Shown: positions 1 to 11,651 of the stretch, piece after piece | Numbering within the stretch: the stretch's first letter is position 1 | How the letters are laid out: every line of letters starts with the position of its first letter | Source of the DNA: Luzula sylvatica | Lineage: Eukaryota > Streptophyta > Magnoliopsida > Poales > Juncaceae | Direction of reading: 5' to 3' | Length of the DNA: 64,000 nucleotides | Assembly: GCA_946800325.1 (NCBI GenBank) | Contig: OX326958.1 | Coordinates: forward strand, 6,272,001 to 6,336,000 | Made by a program: the position numbers and the translations under genes | Notes under the pieces: generated by a model | Databases searched by the model: none | The model's input: the letters and a program-made list of their open reading frames with translations, nothing else | What the model was told of the DNA's origin: nothing

Positions 1-250
1 GTAGCCACTAATGTTTGTTTGGTTGAACGCCAAGAAATAGCAGTATTGCCATATGTGAATACATATCCGGTCTGTGAACGTGCTTTATGCGGGTTTGACA
101 AATACCCAGCATCTGAATATCCAACCAATTCCGGTTCATTGGTTTTCATGTATAATAATCCCATGTCAATTGTTCCTCGAAGATAACGGAATATATGTTT
201 AATACCATTCCAATGTCTTCGAGTTGGTGCAGAACTATTTCTTGCTAAAC
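1..250 (-). pseudogene. Ty1/copia retrotransposon RNase H fragment
   Basis: The minus strand reads through without a stop and gives a typical copia pol C-terminal segment: SSAPTRRHWNGIKHIFRYL, then VGYSDAGYLSNPHKARSQTG and ISWRSTKQTLVAT. These are the connection region and the first RNase H motif, with the catalytic Asp in YSDAGY. The element continues off the left edge of the window. Upstream of LARNSSAPTRR the frame is lost at about position 250, where an inverted gag fragment begins, so this is a broken remnant. Family assignment is from recognised motifs and is firm; subfamily is not determined. Confidence 0.85.
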
Positions 251-362
251 ATGTGTTCTTCTCACAAGAATTGAACTATTTTCTTCAAGACCAGATCTTT
301 CAAGCAATTCCTGCTTGAAATGACTGAAATTCAGGTTGAAAAACATGTGTTCTTCTCACAAG
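247..362. repeat. 22-bp direct repeat at the copia junction
   Basis: The same 22 bases (beginning aaacatgtgttcttctcaca) occur at 247-268 and 341-362. They lie where the minus-strand RNase H fragment meets the plus-strand gag fragment. The repeat probably arose during the rearrangement that joined the two pieces. Confidence 0.8.
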
Positions 363-994
363 TGATTCAAATCAAGTTAGACAAATCCAATTTCTTGATT
401 TGGCAGTCTCAGATTCTACCAGTAGTCAAGGGCCATGGCCTGTTTCATCATCTTGATCACTCAGTGCCTCCTCCGTCACCTACAATTGAGACCATCTCCG
501 GCTCAATTACTCATTTATCTCCAAACCCTAAATATCTTCAGTGGGAGAAGCAAGCTCAGCTAATACTCGCGTATCTGATCTCATCTCTCACAGAGAGTGT
601 CATGACCCAGGTTGCTACGTGCACCACAGCATTTGATCTCTGGAATTCGTTAACTCGCAGTTTCTCCTCTCAGTCACTTGATCGATCGATCGAAATTCGT
701 CGCTCATTGCTAAGTATTCGGCGTAATAATCTCTCCTCCAATGAATTTCTTTCCCGAATCAAGCAACTTACAGATCTGCTTGGATCGATTGGAGATCCGG
801 TCTCAGATCGGGAACTCCTAATCTACACAATGACCGGCATCGGTGCTGAATTCAATCCAGTATTGGCGATGCTTGCTGAACGATCTCAACTGCCATCCTT
901 TGCTGAGCTTCAAGGTGCTCTTCTCAACTATGAAGCCATGCTCGAGCAACAATCGACTATCTCAAACACTGCTGTAGCCCTAGTTTTACATTAA
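320..994 (+). pseudogene. Ty1/copia gag (UBN2-type) fragment
   Basis: A 224-codon open frame resembles the N-terminal gag part of plant copia polyproteins. It contains KLDKSNFLIWQSQILPVVKG, a central LTRSFSSQSLDRSIEIRR helix region, and SDRELLIYTMTGIGAEFNPV followed by LPSFAELQGALLNYEAML. These match the retrotran_gag/UBN2 layout. The frame ends before any CCHC knuckle, protease, integrase or reverse transcriptase, so it is truncated. It faces away from the RNase H fragment at 1-250, so the two are not one intact element. The first Met at 320 lies within repeated sequence and may not be the original start. Confidence 0.8.
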
Positions 995-1074
995 TTCCAT
1001 TGATTCTCCTATATTTTTTTCGAAAGGACCCACGTCCCAAAAAAAATACTTAATACTATTTTTTTATGAAAAAT

Positions 1075-1321
1075 TATACTCTTCTCCCATATTTCAACAC
1101 CATTTTCAACAAAATTTTAATTAATCCATCATTAACAAGTGAATTAAAAATTAATTCATAATTATTAAATATTTAATACATAATTAAGGTCGTTATAAAT
1201 TAAATATTAATTAGAAATATTCAATTATTAATAAATATGAATTAACCGTTAATTGAGAAAGACACAATTAGTAATTAATTGCCTTGGAAAACGCGTGTTG
1301 AAATATGGGGGAAGAGTAGAA
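1075..1321. mobile_element. MITE with terminal inverted repeats (about 245 bp)
   Basis: The left end (actcttctcccatatttcaa) is matched in inverse by the right end (ttgaaatatgggggaagagt). The interior is AT-rich and holds no coding sequence. A similar AT-rich core with taattaatt motifs occurs in the MITE at 11000-11244, but the ends differ. No target-site duplication could be fixed with confidence, so the superfamily is open. Confidence 0.65.
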
Positions 1322-1635
1322 GGCCTCTTCTTTTATTCAAAATATAGTATACTAGTAAAATGCACGCGACTTCGCTGCGGAATTTTTAATAGTTTTAATA
1401 CATGTAATAACAATTAAACTTACATAGTAATTTGGACTAATCCTAAAATAAAATAATGATTCTTTGTTTTTAAGTTCTTGCCTTCCATATAATAAAAAAC
1501 GAATAAAATTATTTTCATTTATAAACAAAACATGTAACCAAGATTTAACAAAATTGGTTTTAACAATTAGTTTCAAGAGAACAGAAGAAAAAGGAAATTT
1601 AGATCTATCAAATGTAACATAATTGGAAGGAAGTG

Positions 1636-1686
<51 letters not shown>

Positions 1687-2369
1687 TATCAGTAAATTTA
1701 AACTTGCCCTTTTTTTTTGTTAGATTGATTTCAAGTTATTTTACAAAAGTAAACTGCTTCACTAATATTGATGCTCCTTAACTTAGGAGACAATAATTCT
1801 TTTATTTTTCACGTCTTGTTATCATTTGGCTAAAACTCTGATTAATCTAATTCTCTGGGATACATACTTTCATGTAACAAAAGAAGTTATTTCTTTTTGT
1901 TGCCATATTTTTGGTCCGATTGGCCGACTAACATATCCTAATCCTAAATTGTTTTATTGTCGTATTGAATGAATGTACCATTCGAAAAATAAATGAATGC
2001 CTAACTTTCATGCAACACTATTCATTTGCTTGTATCAAACATAATATGTCGTGTTAATTGATAGGATTAATATTATTGTTATTTTTTTGCATCCCTATAA
2101 AACATCATAAAATTGAAAATTTCATCTATGAACACAAACACACGAGTCAATTGATTGTTACTCCGTCTGTACTCGTAGAAATTTCAAATAGCATATGTAT
2201 TTTATAAAAACAGAAACAACATGTATGATGACAACTGTTATTTTATGAGAAATAAAATATTTATTGTAAAAGTGAAAATAATCCAATCAAATATGAGAAT
2301 ATCTATTTTGTAAGAAGAAAAATATCATTTTGCTTTTTCCTAAATTTTTTTTTACCCCTATAAATAATA
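1322..2369. other. AT-rich non-coding stretch with a trinucleotide microsatellite
   Basis: No gene is visible. An (AAT)n microsatellite occupies about 1639-1687. At 1340-1385 lies a motif, actagtaaaatgcacgcgac followed by ttcgctgcgg. It is loosely echoed at about 44919 (actagaaatatttctcgtat, then ttcgttgcg) and may be a transposon end. Confidence 0.5.
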
Positions 2370-2622
2370 GGAAAATGTTGTACATACACAACTCCCCTCC
2401 CCCCCATGCCTTGATGACGTGGATAGCGTTTAACACCTCAAGAATTAACACACAAATACATGATTTAACATCTTAATTTGCGTTTTTATTATCTTATGTT
2501 ATGATTAAACATTCAAATAAGGTGTTAAATCATAAATTTGTGTGTTAATTCTTGAGGTGTTAAGCGGTATCCATGTCATCAAGAATGTTGGTGTAGGTTG
2601 GGGGGGATGTACATCACTACTC
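2370..2622. mobile_element. Mutator-type MITE, about 250 bp
   Basis: The arms are nearly complementary over about 70 bp: cttgatgacgtggatagcgt on the left matches the inverse of the segment ending ccatgtcatcaag on the right. The element ends with a gtacat sequence next to a C-run on the left and a G-run on the right. The 9-bp sequence taaataata flanks it at 2361-2369 and 2623-2631, which fits a Mutator-type target-site duplication. The right end, read inward, starts gagtagtgatgtacat; a related end occurs near 10936-10951. Confidence 0.7.
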
Positions 2623-4226
2623 TAAATAATAAGACCATCATCCACATTCCAAAAAAGTTGAATATATCGTAATATATTTGACTTGTATCATTGTAGAAAC
2701 TCCAAACTATTACATGCTAGAAATTCCAAATTGAAAATTAACATTTGGATATGCAATACGCGTCCAAACATATTGAGATTCAAAACTCAGTTCCAAAATA
2801 GTGTAAAACAAATCAATAGGCAAATTGGAAGAAAATAATTAGATTAAATCATATTTCACTAATGAAAATATAGGAAATTGTCCATCAATAAAACAAAATA
2901 GGAACTTGAAAATTTTAATTTGAATGCAAGACTAATTATCTTTACTACCTTATTACATCAGATTCCTCGTGTGAAATGTTTTTCAACCGTACTCTCAATA
3001 TAAACAAAATCTACAATAGTAAAATTAAGAAAGGAAATTATAAAAGTAAGTACAAAATTGAAAATTTGAAGGAAATTTGCAAAAAAAAGCCTAATATTAT
3101 TTGCAGTATATGTGACGTAGGAACTATTTTTATTATTCAAAATGCAGGGTTTTTTTGAAAATATTACTTGGCGGTTACGTTCGCCCCAAAGAAAAAGAAT
3201 CGAGGCATGAGGATTTTATGATATTTCACATCCCTTCAATACCTAAAATAATTACACAAAATCATATCATTAATATAGTAAACCAAAATAATAAAAGAAA
3301 TGTAATGTCCATACCTTACAAATCTTTCTCTATCAAGGCCTTTAAGAAGAACGATTCTCGGCAAACTGAAAAATATTAATATAATAAAGGGATAAAATGT
3401 CAACTATGTTCTTTTAATTTTCGAGAGGAGCTTTTTGTAATTTATCAATAATGAAGGGGCCTTTGTGCAAATTTACGATAAATATTAAAATAGATTTACG
3501 GTTTGCCATTTTGGCCACAAGTGGATAAGGTCATGGCTTTTGGTAATCTTAATCCTTCTCCAATTTCTTCTTTGAACCAGTTTTTTAAACAGCATTTAAG
3601 GTATTAAAAATTAATCATAGAAATTATCACAAATACCCTTCCAAAAACTCAAAATATAACTATTTCAAAAAAAAACTCAAATTTATCTTTCTTAAACATC
3701 AAAATGTTCCCAACAAAATCAAACTAACAACTCGATTTGGATAATATTTTGAATATGCCGTCTCGAAGGGTAAATTTGACATTTTGACTTTTGAGATGAA
3801 GGATATTCATATTTACCCTTTGAAATGTTAAATATATCATATCTTGCCATCTAAAACATCACAAATATCAAGTTTGCCAAAAATTACCTTCTAAAGGGTA
3901 AAATTTAATATTTTTATTTATTGAAGCGTAAACGATAATTATAGTATCAAAAATTTCCCCCTTTCAAAATCTCATAAGTGCGTATATGCACAAAAAAAAA
4001 AACACAATCTTCTTTTACATGATCAATTGGCTCAAATTAGACTCGAGTCTCCAGTAATTCGGGAGAGACATAATTTTCTCCGAGCGAAGAAATTCGATTA
4101 ATTGGGGCTTTCCAATTCTGACACATTACGAACTCACTAAATATTTTGGAATTTTGAGATTGAATGTGTTAAAAATGTGAGGTGGCACGAATCTACCCCC
4201 CTAAAAAATGGTGGGACGTACTGAAC
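2623..4226. other. AT-rich intergenic sequence, no gene recognised
   Basis: Only short spurious frames are present. Segments around 3640-3960 repeat variants of a phrase like aagggtaaatttgacatttt in both orientations, which suggests decayed repeats. No coding domain, RNA gene or clear element boundary was found. Confidence 0.5.
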
Positions 4227-4714
4227 ATCTTCGCGCACATTTCCCGCACCGTTAGTGACACCTAAGTATTGAACAAATTTATTATTTTGGTGGAGAATGG
4301 ATGATATTTTATATTTTATAATCTTCGCGCACATTTCCCGCACCGTTAGTGACACCTAAGTATTGAACAAATTTATTATTTTGGTGGAGAATGGATGATA
4401 TTTTATATTTTATAATCTTCGCGCACATTTCCCGCACCGTTAGTGACACCTAAGTATTGAACAAATTTATTATTTTGGTGGAGAATGGATGATATTTTAT
4501 ATTTTATAATCTTCGCGCACATTTCCCGCACCGTTAGTGACACCTAAGTATTGAACAAATTTATTATTTTGGTGGAGAATGGATGATATTTTATATTTTA
4601 TAATCTTCGCGCACATTTCCCGCACCGTTAGTGACACCTAAGTATTGAACAAATTTAAGAATGGATGATATTTTATATTTTATAATCTTCGCGCACATTT
4701 CCCGCACCGTTAGT
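4227..4714. repeat. 94-bp tandem minisatellite, about 5.2 copies
   Basis: The unit starting atcttcgcgcacatttcccg recurs at 4227, 4321, 4415, 4509 and 4603 at exactly 94 bp. It recurs again at 4685 after a shortened 82-bp unit that lost 12 bp near the phrase ttattttggtggag. The middle copies look identical to each other, so amplification is recent. The unit length is not a multiple of three and no frame runs through it. Confidence 0.95.
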
Positions 4715-5449
4715 GAATATCTATTTTCCATTAACGTAGTCTTGTTCTCGCCTTATTCGACATCCTCCTCGATATCAGTCAATAGTTCAATCAGTGGAGT
4801 GAGAAACCAGCAATTAAGCCTTCCATCTCTTGCTATTTATTTCCTCCAGTACTGTATGGTTCTTTGATGAGAAACAAGTAATTACACTTAAATCCAAATT
4901 TGTAAGAGGAGAGGAAGAGAGAGCGTACAATTACGAAGAAATCAAAATTGACAATTACGAAGGGGTTTGGAAGTTGGCAACCTTTCTTTTGTTCATAATC
5001 AAAATTGGCAAAATCTTTTTTTTTTTGGTTCATTCAAATTTGGATTCAAGATCCTCACACTTGGTGCCTAGAGCTTCATTATTAGAGAAAAATGGCAACC
5101 TTCATTTTTTTGGCTCAGGTCCAAAAATAAATCGAAATTTTCGTAATTTTTTTTTCTTCTCTTGAAACTACTCGTACTGTTTATTTTTCTTATCAAAATC
5201 TAAGATTATGGTTCATCGTTTTCTTTCATTTGATGTTTTGTTGACATTCTATTATTAAAAGAATTTTTCCAAAAAAAAATCTCAATTATTGTCCACTTAT
5301 CTTTTTGCCTATTTTAGTCTTTTTTTTTCATTCTTCTCATTTTTCCCATACATTACCAGTTTTGCAGATTTAGCAACTGATTCATTGTTTTCCTTTTCAT
5401 TTTTGTAGACATTATTTGACTTATTTCATCTCAGTATTAGCGTAAAGTT
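4715..5449. other. Non-coding sequence after the minisatellite
   Basis: A frame of about 110 codons at 4830-5165 has low-complexity Phe-rich composition and no recognisable domain. I treat the stretch as non-coding. Confidence 0.45.
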
Positions 5450-6500
5450 ATGTAACATTGAACATTTAACATTTATTAACAAAAATATTACATAATATTA
5501 AACATCCAATATTGATTATATTTGACACCAAAATTAATACTATGTTTGACAATGTAAGGTTATCTAACATTTAATATTTAATATTTGTTGACAAAAATGT
5601 TACGTAACATTTAATATCTAATATTGACTATATTTGACACCAAAAATTAATATTCAACTTTGTATTGAAAATAACGTTTAACATCTGATATAATTGGAAT
5701 GTAATAAGAATGCACCAACAATATAAGGTTACTTAACATTTAACATTTAATATTGATTGTATATTTAACATAGTACAATTAAACACAATAATAGTACATA
5801 TCAAATATATTATATTTGACATCAAAGCATTAGCAATATTTTATACTGAATTTGAACCATATTTGAAATTCAATATTTTACTATATTTGGCCTCTCAAAA
5901 AGTGTATCATATTTAACACTTTTATTAATCGTATATTTCACAAAATTTGACATTTAATACGAATCGTATTTAACATTCAATATTTTACCATATTTGACCT
6001 CCAAAAATTACACCATATTTATATTTGAGTAATGATACAGACCATACTTTTTTCCCAAGAATTGACCACGAATTATCACGTGGCAGCCAGCTATTGGCTG
6101 CAGCTTTCCACCACTTTAACTGCAGCCAATAGCTGGCTGCCACGTGACAATTCGTGGTCAATTCTTGGGAAAAAAGTGTGGTCTGTATCATTTCTGTATT
6201 TGACTTTCCATATTTTTTTCGAAATCCAATATAAATATCAAAATATTCAATGTTCTAATATTGGACATTCCCAACTGGCCATAACCCATAAATGATCATA
6301 TAACATAAATCATAATAATATTGAGAATATATCACTAAATCACATTTAACATAGTAAAATTTAACACCACAATATTTATAATAATTTAAGAGCAAAATAT
6401 TGTCTATTACACACAAAAAAATACCCACAAACATAGTACAAATCAACACACAAATATTTCTAATATTTAATATCAATATTCAAAGAGTGTGCAGAAATTA
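5450..6500. repeat. Degenerate AT-rich repeat region (about 115-bp period)
   Basis: The phrases atatttgacaccaaa and taacatttaatatttaatat recur many times at irregular spacing; two clear units lie about 115 bp apart at 5520 and 5634. The region looks like an old decayed tandem array. It is interrupted by the hairpin MITE at 6030-6193. Confidence 0.6.
6030..6193. mobile_element. Near-perfect palindromic MITE, about 164 bp
   Basis: Two arms of about 73 bp are almost perfectly complementary around a short loop near 6105-6120. The left end aatgatacagaccatacttt is answered by the right end gtgtggtctgtatcatt, and the inner arms contain cacgtggcagccagctattg. The high arm identity suggests a young insertion into the surrounding decayed repeat. 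No transposase is encoded. A direct flanking repeat around tatttga is possible but not exact. Confidence 0.85.
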
Positions 6501-7005
6501 ACAACAATATTCCTTTTATTCCTGCAAAAAAAAATGTTAATTCATGAACAGTCCCGTAAATTATGAGCAAAAATAATAAATAAACAGTCGCGGATATTGA
6601 CAGTAAAAATACATACAAATTGTGAACAATAAAAAAAATCTTTTAATTGATAAAGAGTCCCAGAAATTAGTTTGATTTTCAAAGAAAAAAGAAAACAATT
6701 AACAACAATTTGTGTCTTTTATTTCTGTAAAAAGAAAGAAAACATGTTACTTCATTAAATGTCCCGGAAATTACGAACAAAAATGTAATAAACAGATATC
6801 GACAACAAAGAACCAAATGAATTATCCCTGAAATTCATAAATAGTCCCTGAAATTAGCTTGATTTCGTAAAAAATAAGACCAAAAAATAATCTTGAAAAT
6901 GTACAAAAAAACTTGAAATTGCTCAAAATACCCTAAAATTTCAACAACATACTTCAAATCACACAAAACAAAATTTTCAAATCGGATCATACAACAAAAT
7001 AATTC
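6501..7005. other. Decayed AT-rich sequence with repeated short phrases
   Basis: Variants of acagtcccgtaaattatgag recur at about 6550, 6750 and 6835, along with ttgtgaacaataaa-like phrases. This looks like a worn tandem repeat. No gene is visible. Confidence 0.45.
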
Positions 7006-8151
7006 AATAAGGGCTGTTTGGACTGCTGAATTTTGAGGTGGATTTGGCATTTGAAATTCGGCAAACATCAATTCTTTGTTTGGTTGACACTTAGAACTAG
7101 AATTAGGAGATGCAAGAATTATTTTTTGCACTGTAAGCCAGCAAAACTTGGCTCGTGGAAAAGTTGGAGTGCCAATTTGCGGGAAAATATTAACGCCAAA
7201 TCTCCCTCCGCTTACTTCTCTCTTCTTTATTTCGTTAAAATCAAAACTTCCTCAGCCTCTTCTTTCTCGGATCTATACTACCACCGTTTAACTTCTCTCT
7301 TCAACGATGAAATGCTAAAGTAGATTCTCGCCTCTATTTTTGGTATAACTTTTTTTATTTGAAAATTTGTCTTCTTGGACTGTTACCAAGATAAATTAAT
7401 TTGGACTCTTTTGATATTTAGTTTGTGCAAATCTGTGTAGGTTTTGGGATAAAAAAATATCTTGATTTGCTGCACATGAATATGGACATCAAATTATTTG
7501 CTTTTGTCTTTTATGTGCTGTTTTTTTCTCTTTTCTTGATTATTCTTTTGATTTATATTTTATTTTGTTATTTGTGTGCCTAATTAAGATTGAATTCCCA
7601 CTAAGACGAGTATAGTTGTGAAAGAATGTTACTGGTATAATTTATGATTTTATTTTTTATACGCATGCAAGATTGCAGGACTGTTTATGCATAATTGATA
7701 TTTAGTACATGCTTTGAATTTGGTTATTTTGTTTATGTAATTATAATTTCTACTGGTATAATTGATTTTGGCTAATTAAGTATTATGAGTTGGATTTTTC
7801 GAATTCTACTGGGAGCATTAGTTCTCTAGCTTTGAATTCGTGGAAGGATAATTTGTGTATTTTTTAGAATTTAAAATAATATATAATTTATTGATAAAAC
7901 ATGAAGTTAATTAAACATAACACATATAATGAACTATAATTATAAATATCCATAACTATTCTAATTATTTTCATAATCATTATATCAAAATTCTAACATT
8001 TTATGAATAACCAAACAAAAAATTACAATTTCCAGCATTTTATAATTTGGACATCCCCAAACAAACTATGGAATTAATAATTCCAGAACTTTTTACTCCT
8101 CCATCTTATAATTCAATTCCTCTCTACTAATTCCGCTTGCCAAACGACCCC
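7006..8151. mobile_element. PIF/Harbinger-like non-autonomous element
   Basis: The left terminus gggctgtttgg and right terminus ccaaacgacccc are inverted copies of the GGGGCCGTTTGG type of end. A TAA triplet flanks both sides, as expected for PIF/Harbinger or Tourist elements. Only the outermost bases match well; the interior is not palindromic. The stretch 7190-7320 is CT-rich and more GC-rich than its surroundings and may be a captured 5' UTR or exon. No transposase frame was found. Confidence 0.55.
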
Positions 8152-8464
8152 TAAAGAAAAGATCTATTCCAACAAAAATAAAACAAACACTCAACAATGT
8201 TTCTCTCTCTCTCTTCAAAATCAACTTTTTCCATCTACGAAATTTATAGCAAAACTGAAAAAACTTTCCCTCTATTTGTTTTGTTTAATTATTATTGCCC
8301 ACCTACTGAATTTAATGTCATTAATGCTGTATTTTACTTTTTGCTGTTAACAATATTATAATCATTATTGTGCAGTACATGTATTAATGGCAGGTCAGGG
8401 AATGATGACTTCAGTCAAAACATAATCCCCATATCACTTAACACTGAACCTGTTAAACCTAAAG
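8152..8464. other. Short AT-rich spacer, nothing recognised
   Basis: This lies between the PIF-like element and the fold-back element. It has a small CT run near 8200 and no gene. Confidence 0.5.
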
Positions 8465-10850
8465 TCGGAAAAAAAATATGGGGAATTTTTTTAGATGTAA
8501 TCAAGTTTTTAAACTTTATACCCGAAATAATTAAGTCTTGAACATAATTTTCAAAAATGTTTTTTGCGGGATACCATTCAGCGTCTTTTTTTAAATTGCG
8601 GGGAATCATTCCGCGCCTTTGTTTACCAAGTAATTAAGGCAGCTAAATAAAGGCGACGAATGAAACATCGCCAGGCGCTGAATCATTCCGCGCCATTTCA
8701 CACATATTTAAAAAAAAAAAATTATTCCAATCCAAGATGTACCCGCCGAATTCTCCATTATTTAGTTATTACGTTCAATTATATTGATAATTAAGATATA
8801 TAATTAAATATTCAGTAAAATTTATTCAAATTTATGAATTCGAATAATTATTAATTATGGATTAAGTTAACAGCTAACATGTACTGGTTATCATTTTAAT
8901 TAAATATACGAATCGAAATTATTCAAATTTTATCATAACATTCCTATGCTATAATTAATATATTTAATTAAAATGATAACCAGTACATGTTAGCTGTTAA
9001 CTTAATCCATAATTAATAATTATTCGAATTCATAAATTGGAATAAATTTTACTGAATATTTAATTATATATCTTAATTATCAATATAATTGAACGTAATA
9101 ACTAAATAATGGAGAATTCGGCAGGTACATCTTGGAGTTGAATAATTTTTTTAAATCTTATTTTCAAACCGTGAGTCAGTGCGTGATATTAAAAAAAGAA
9201 AAAATTAAACCCCTCCAAAGTGTACACGCCGAATTCTCCATTATTTAGTTATTATGTTCAATTATATTGATAATTAAGATATATAATTAAATATTCAGTA
9301 AAATTTATTCAAATTTATGAATTCGAATAATTATTAATTATGGATTAAGTTAACAGCTAACATGTACTGGTTATCATTTTAATTAAATATACGAATCGAA
9401 ATTATTCAAATTTTATCATAACATTCCTATGCTATAATTAATATATTTAATTAAAATGATAACCAGTACATGTTAGCTGTTAACTTAATCCATAATTAAT
9501 AATTATTCGAATTCATAAATTGGAATAAATTTTACTGAATATTTAATTATATATCTTAATTATCAATATAATTGAACGTAATAACTAAATAATGGAGAAT
9601 TCGGCAGGTACATCTTGGAGTTGAATAATTTTTTTAAATCTTATTTTCAAACCGTGAGTCAGTGCGTGATATTAAAAAAAGAAAAAATTAAACCCCTCCA
9701 AAGTGTACACGCCGAATTCTCCATTATTTAGTTATTATGTTCAATTATATTGATAATTAAGATATATAATTAAATATTCAGCAAAATTTATTCAAATTTA
9801 TGAATTCGAACAATTATTAATTATGGATTAAGTTAACAGCTAACATGTACTGGTTATCATTTTAATTAAATAGACGAATCGAAATTATCCAAATTTTACC
9901 ATAACTACTCTATGTCATAATTAGTATATTTAATTAAAATAATAACTAGTACATGTTAGCTGTTAACTTAATATATAATTAATAATTGTTCGAATTCATA
10001 AATTTGAATAAATTTTACTGAATATTTAATTATATGTCTTAATTATCAATATAATTGAACGTAATAACTAAATAATGGAGAATTCGGCGTGTACACTTTG
10101 GAGGGGTTTAATTTTTTTACATATTTTTTCCACATGGTCACGTGTGTACGTCAGATATTAAAAATAAAAAAATTAATTTTCTCCAAATTGTACCCGCCGA
10201 ATTCTCCATTATTTAGTTATTACGTTCAATTATATTGTTAATTAAGATATATAATTAAATATTCAGTAAAATTTATTCAAATTTATGAATTCGAACAATT
10301 ATTAATTACATATTAAGTTAACAGCTAACATGTACTGGTTATAATTTTAATTAAATATATTAATTATAACATAGAAATGTTATGATAAAATTTGGATAAT
10401 TTCGATTCGTATATTTAATTAAAATAATAACCATTACATATTAGCTGTTAACTTAATACATAATTAATATTCATTCAAATTCATAAATTTGAATAAATTT
10501 TACTGAATATTTAATTGTATATCTTAATTATCAATATAATTGAACGTAATAACTAAATAATGGAGAATTCGGCGGGTACATCTTGGAGTGGAATAATTTT
10601 TTTTTTTAAATATATGTGAAATGGCGCTGATTCATTCAGCGCCTAGCGCTGTTTCATTCGGCGCCTTTATTTAACTGCCTTAATTACTCCCGTAAACAAA
10701 TGCGCTGAATGGTTGCCCGCTATTTAAAAAAGGCGCTGAATGGTACCCCGCAAAAGACATTTTGAAAATTATGTTCAAAACTTGATTATTTCGGGTATAA
10801 AATTTAAAAACTTGGTTACATCTAAAAAATTTCCAAAATATGGCACCTTA
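8465..10850. mobile_element. Large fold-back element with long terminal inverted repeats
   Basis: Sequence at about 8470-8745 reappears in inverse at about 10573-10845. Examples are the inverse pair ttttgcgggataccattcag on the left and tgaatggtaccccgcaaaa on the right, the recurring gcgctgaatcattc motifs, and ccaagatgtacccgccgaat with its inverse. Between these arms of roughly 280 bp sit four palindromic units described separately. No transposase or other coding frame is present. The overall symmetry makes the whole 2.4 kb able to fold on itself. Superfamily is unknown and I could not fix a target-site duplication. Confidence 0.7.
8746..10572. repeat. Four-copy tandem array of palindromic units (483-485 bp period)
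   Basis: Units begin with ccgaattctccattatttag at 8746, 9229, 9712 and 10197, so the spacing is 483, 483 and 485 bp. Each unit is itself a palindrome of about 375 bp that ends ctaaataatggagaattcgg, followed by a spacer of about 100 bp. Copies 1 and 2 with their spacers look essentially identical; copies 3 and 4 are diverged. The asymmetric loop (copy 1 reads tacgaatcgaaattattcaa) is present in copy 4 as its reverse complement, so copy 4 is inverted relative to 1-3. Confidence 0.9.
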
Positions 10851-10999
10851 CAGGGATCTGAAAAAAAGAGCCCAACAACGTTTAGCACCCCCACCTTTAC
10901 AGCACATCAAGATTCTAGGGGGACAAAACAGGGGAGGTGCATCACTACTCTTTTTTTTTATTTCCCTATCAATGAATTCAATAATTAAAGTAAGAGGCC
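10851..10999. other. Possible isolated Mutator-type MITE end
   Basis: The segment ends ggtgcatcactactc at about 10937-10951. Read inward this is gagtagtgatgcacc, close to the right end of the MITE at 2370-2622. No matching left end was found here, so it is probably a truncated copy. No gene is present. Confidence 0.35.
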
Positions 11000-11244
11000 C
11001 TATATCATGCCCCCTCAATTCCCCCACAATTCTCCCACACTAATTAATTTCATAATTAGTGTGGTAGATTAACGATTAATTCATAATTATTTATTTTTAA
11101 ATATTTAGAATTAATCATCAATCGATATGAACCTTAATTACATATTAAATTTTTAATAATCATGAATTAATCGTTAATCCACCATACTAATTATGTAATT
11201 AATTAGTGTGGGGGAATATCAGGGGAATTGAGGAGGCAAAGTAT
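11000..11244. mobile_element. MITE with inverted repeats, about 245 bp
   Basis: The left arm contains ccccctcaattcccccacaa and cccacactaattaattt. The right arm contains the inverse series aattaattagtgtgggggaa and aggggaattgaggagg. The core is AT-rich and non-coding. Target-site duplication is not clear. It ends just before the Tourist-like element at 11256. Confidence 0.7.
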
Positions 11245-11255
11245 AATTTTCCTTA

Positions 11256-11648
11256 GGGGGCGTTTGGTTGGAGCTTTGGAGTGGGAATGCATTGGCATAC
11301 TTTCTTATGGATTCCATTACCACGTTTGATTTGCGCACTAGGTAATAAAATAATGGAATACTCGATTTTCTAGGGCATAAATGGTGGGAATAGGATTACC
11401 ACCAAAATTGGTGGCTTTTCTCTATTCCCATGAGGAGGGAATACAATTTATTTTCTTTTCCAAAAATAAATAGCTCCAACCTTCTATAAATAAAGCAACT
11501 TTTACATTTTTAGAGTATGACATGGAATAAATGAGTGTGTCAACCAAACACGATTATAGAATATGCCATGGAATGTTATGTCTTGGCATGATATTCCTTG
11601 GCATATTTCATGCCAAGAAATTCTCCAAAGCACGAACCAAACGGCCCC
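11256..11648. mobile_element. Tourist-like (PIF/Harbinger) MITE, 393 bp
   Basis: The left end gggggcgtttggttggagct is matched by the right end, whose inverse begins ggggccgtttggttcgtgct. Both continue into a shared ctttggag motif and sub-terminal ggcatg/catgcc repeats. A TTA triplet flanks both sides (11253-11255 and 11649-11651), the expected PIF/Harbinger target duplication. A spurious frame crosses the right end; no transposase is encoded. Confidence 0.8.
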
Positions 11649-11651
11649 TTA

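Noticed and set aside
4227..4714. CRISPR-like regular repeats
   Set aside because: Units are contiguous 94-bp tandem copies without variable spacers, in a plant nuclear context.
5985..6295. Two similar 68- and 87-codon proteins on opposite strands
   Set aside because: Both are readings of the same palindromic MITE arms.
10740..11043. Protein-coding frames MVPRKRHFENYV and related
   Set aside because: They lie in the inverted arm of the fold-back element and its flank, and the same peptide appears from the other arm at 8415-8609.
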